Part shown: positions 62,412-64,000 of the stretch, piece by piece | Numbering within the stretch: the stretch's first letter is position 1 | Layout of the letters: each line of letters opens with the position of its first letter | Notes under the pieces: generated by a model | Told to the model about the DNA's origin: nothing | The model's database searches: none | What the model saw: the letters and a program-made list of their open reading frames with translations, nothing else | Translations under genes and position numbers: made by a program | DNA from: CAIKMD01 sp035605975 | Lineage (GTDB): Bacteria > Pseudomonadota > Alphaproteobacteria > ATCC43930 > CGMCC-115725 | Length of the DNA: 64,000 nt | Direction of reading: 5' to 3' | NCBI GenBank assembly: GCA_035605975.1 | Contig: DATNGG010000078.1 | Location: forward strand, 13,449 to 77,448

Positions 62412-63143
62412 ATGGCGATGGTCGAGAAGAAGGTGCCTTATGAGGCGAACGGCCGCAAATTCGAGGGCATGATCGTCTATGACGACAGCGTCAAGGCCAA
62501 GCGCCCGGCGCTCTTCATGCAGCCCGATTGGAAAGGCGTCGATCCCGACACGATCGCGCAGGCCCAGGCCATCGCCGGCAAGGATTATGTCGTGCTGATG
62601 GCCGACATGTTCGGCGCGGGTTACGGCGCCAAGCCAAAGACGCAGGACGATCTGATGAAGGCCTCGCGCGCGGCGCGCGGCGATTTCCCCTTCATCGTTT
62701 CCTGCGGCGGCAAGGCGCTCGAAGCGCTCTCGGCAGAAGCCTCGAAGCTCGGCCTCATCGAGCCGGGCAAGACGGTCGCGGTCGGCTATTGCATCGGCGG
62801 CGGCATCGTCCTGGAGCAGGCCCGCGCCGGCGCCGATTTCAAGGGCACGGTGGTCTTCCATGTCACCATGCCGAACCCGGTGCAGGCGGGCACCAAATGC
62901 AACATCAAGGGCCGCGTGCTGGCGATCCACGGCTCGGCCGATCCGGTGACGCCCAAGCCGCAGATGGACGCGCTCGAGCAGGAATTGACCGACGCCAAGA
63001 TCGATTGGCAGGTGATGATGTTCGGCCACGCGGTCCATTCCTTCTGCGATCCGACCGCCAATGCCGGGCCGACGCGCTATGACGCGAAGCTGTGCGAGAA
63101 ATCTTATGACATGATGCGCGAGTTCTTTAAGGAGATCGTGTGA
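62412..63143 (+). CDS. Dienelactone hydrolase family protein
   Basis: A 243-residue alpha/beta hydrolase of the DLH family. The triad is visible: Cys127 in GYCIGGGIVLE, Asp177 in GSADPVTPK and His209 in GHAVHSFCD. A PALFMQPDWKG opening strand is typical. GGGAGGG before ATG 62412 is an ideal ribosome site. Most likely opens a lactone in the lower pathway of ring cleavage, but broader hydrolases share this fold. Confidence 0.93.
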   Translation: MAMVEKKVPYEANGRKFEGMIVYDDSVKAKRPALFMQPDWKGVDPDTIAQAQAIAGKDYVVLMADMFGAGYGAKPKTQDDLMKASRAARGDFPFIVSCGGKALEALSAEASKLGLIEPGKTVAVGYCIGGGIVLEQARAGADFKGTVVFHVTMPNPVQAGTKCNIKGRVLAIHGSADPVTPKPQMDALEQELTDAKIDWQVMMFGHAVHSFCDPTANAGPTRYDAKLCEKSYDMMREFFKEIV

Positions 63144-63203
63144 CGGGGCCGAGGCTCTCCCGAACATCGACTGACCCTCGCCCCGGGCGGTGAGCCGGAT
63201 CGC

Positions 63204-64000
63204 ATGGCGATCCGCTCATCGTCCCTCCACGGACCGTCCCGCCGCAAGCGCCGGCGTCGCCGGAAAAATATCCTTGCGGACTTCCGACGCGACTGGCGCA
63301 AGCATGCCCGTACCTTGCGCCGGGGCTTTCTCGCCGCGCCGCGGCCGGTGCGCATCGCGGCGCTCGCGAGCGCTCTCCTCATCGGTTTCGTTATCGCCAA
63401 TTTCGTCTACCAAATCGCGAGGAAGCCCACGGAGATGCTGTTTCCCTTCAGCAGCGAGCTCAATAAGTCGCCGGCTGAAACCTGGCGGCAGTACGGAACA
63501 CTCTTCCAAAAATATTCGACGGCGGCGATCAGACCCGAGCTCCTGGCGGCACTGGCGCAGATCGAGGGCGCAGGCAACCCGATGGCGCATACTTATTGGC
63601 GCTGGCGCCTGACCTTCCATCCTTTCGCGATCTACGCCCCGGCTTCGAGCGCGGTCGGCATGTACCAGATGACCGATCCGACCTTCGCCGCGGCGCGGCA
63701 CTATTGCATCCGCGACCATAAGGTGATCGCCGATTGCTGGTTCAGCGCGTTTTACAATCGCCTCGTGCCGAGCAACGCCATCGAGCTCGCCGCTGCGCTG
63801 CTCGACCGCGACAGCGCGGCGATCCTCGAGCGCCGGCACGGCGCGCCGCCCACCGCGCATCAGCGTCAGGAGCTGGCGGCGATCATTCATCTCTGCGGCG
63901 CCGGCGCGGCGGATGGCTTTGCGCGGCGCGGCTTTCGCCTGCGCCCGGGCGAGCGCTGCGGCGATCATGACGCCGCCGCCTATGTCGCGAAGGCGAACGC
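63204..64000 (+). CDS. Lytic transglycosylase domain protein, 3' end beyond window
   Basis: The N-terminal 265 codons are present. A very basic cytoplasmic tail (RRKRRRRRKN) is followed by one membrane anchor at about 51-70 and an exported SLT-like lysozyme domain. The catalytic Glu121 is in LAQIEGAGNP, with SSAVGMYQMTDPTFAAA and an SLT-type helix later. Peptidoglycan lytic transglycosylase activity is expected. The frame is open at base 64000. The ribosome site upstream of ATG 63204 is weak, and the start could lie further upstream. Confidence 0.82.
   Translation, partial: MAIRSSSLHGPSRRKRRRRRKNILADFRRDWRKHARTLRRGFLAAPRPVRIAALASALLIGFVIANFVYQIARKPTEMLFPFSSELNKSPAETWRQYGTLFQKYSTAAIRPELLAALAQIEGAGNPMAHTYWRWRLTFHPFAIYAPASSAVGMYQMTDPTFAAARHYCIRDHKVIADCWFSAFYNRLVPSNAIELAAALLDRDSAAILERRHGAPPTAHQRQELAAIIHLCGAGAADGFARRGFRLRPGERCGDHDAAAYVAKAN

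Overview
The window is about 64 kb of GC-rich chromosome (roughly two-thirds G+C by eye) from an alphaproteobacterium, most likely of the Rhodospirillales/Hyphomicrobiales type. Supporting signs are a tRNA(CAT)-rpoD-dnaG-yqeY block facing carA-carB-greA, an acidic rpoD, a trxB-lysR pair, a PhnA-like membrane protein, and many solute-binding-protein ABC transporters and flavin or molybdenum oxidoreductases. I see no prophage, integron, CRISPR array, rRNA operon or complete insertion sequence. Species assignment is not possible from reading alone.

Layout. 0-4.2 kb: the 5' part of a DHA2 drug exporter, a DUF1993 protein, a metallo-beta-lactamase-fold hydrolase, a cold-shock protein and a DUF72 protein. 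4.3-7.1 kb: a three-gene SsuABC/TauABC-type importer. 7.1-10.6 kb: DUF1272, a GlxA-type AraC regulator, DUF4242 and a GT39-type glycosyltransferase. 10.9-15.5 kb: a DUF302 / carotenoid oxygenase / methyltransferase run, a hemerythrin-like protein, a 25-residue membrane peptide and a PhnA-like membrane protein. 15.5-18.9 kb: a second importer with one solute-binding protein, one ATPase and two different permeases. 19.2-21.2 kb: two neighbouring broken genes (TMEM175-like channel and MFS transporter). 21.3-31.5 kb: the housekeeping core (tRNA-CAT, rpoD, dnaG, yqeY, carA, carB, greA) with AGCTGAY-type repeat blocks in its gaps.

31.5-40.4 kb: an Lrp-type regulator, an ELM1-like protein overlapping a double-PAP2 phosphatase, a GT39 transferase overlapping it tail to tail, a 636-residue protein of unknown function translationally coupled to trxB, a LysR regulator and a CMD-family protein. 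40.4-48.7 kb: a structured intergenic region ending in a strong terminator (candidate ncRNA or leader), an orphan ABC ATPase, HyuB, DUF6455, a GYD protein, a luciferase-like monooxygenase, an MlaC-like protein, an amidohydrolase, a small membrane protein and an S1/P1-nuclease-fold protein that has lost most zinc ligands. 48.7-57.4 kb: an FAD monooxygenase, a four-gene surface-lipoprotein operon (CsgG-like, small lipoprotein, DUF4810, DUF799), RidA, DoxX, a glycine-zipper lipoprotein, MsrP and a divergent EF-G paralogue. 57.7-64 kb: a plus-strand catabolic-looking run (luciferase-like monooxygenase, molybdopterin-binding dehydrogenase large subunit, solute-binding protein, dienelactone hydrolase) interrupted by a REP-like inverted repeat, then a lytic transglycosylase cut by the right edge.

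The best candidates for follow-up are the candidate ncRNA/leader at 40.55-40.68 kb, the zinc-site-less S1/P1 protein, the double-PAP2 protein, the unknown protein fused translationally to trxB, the CsgG-type lipoprotein operon, and the AGCTGAY repeats around rpoD/dnaG. All family names come from reading motifs; no database search was run.
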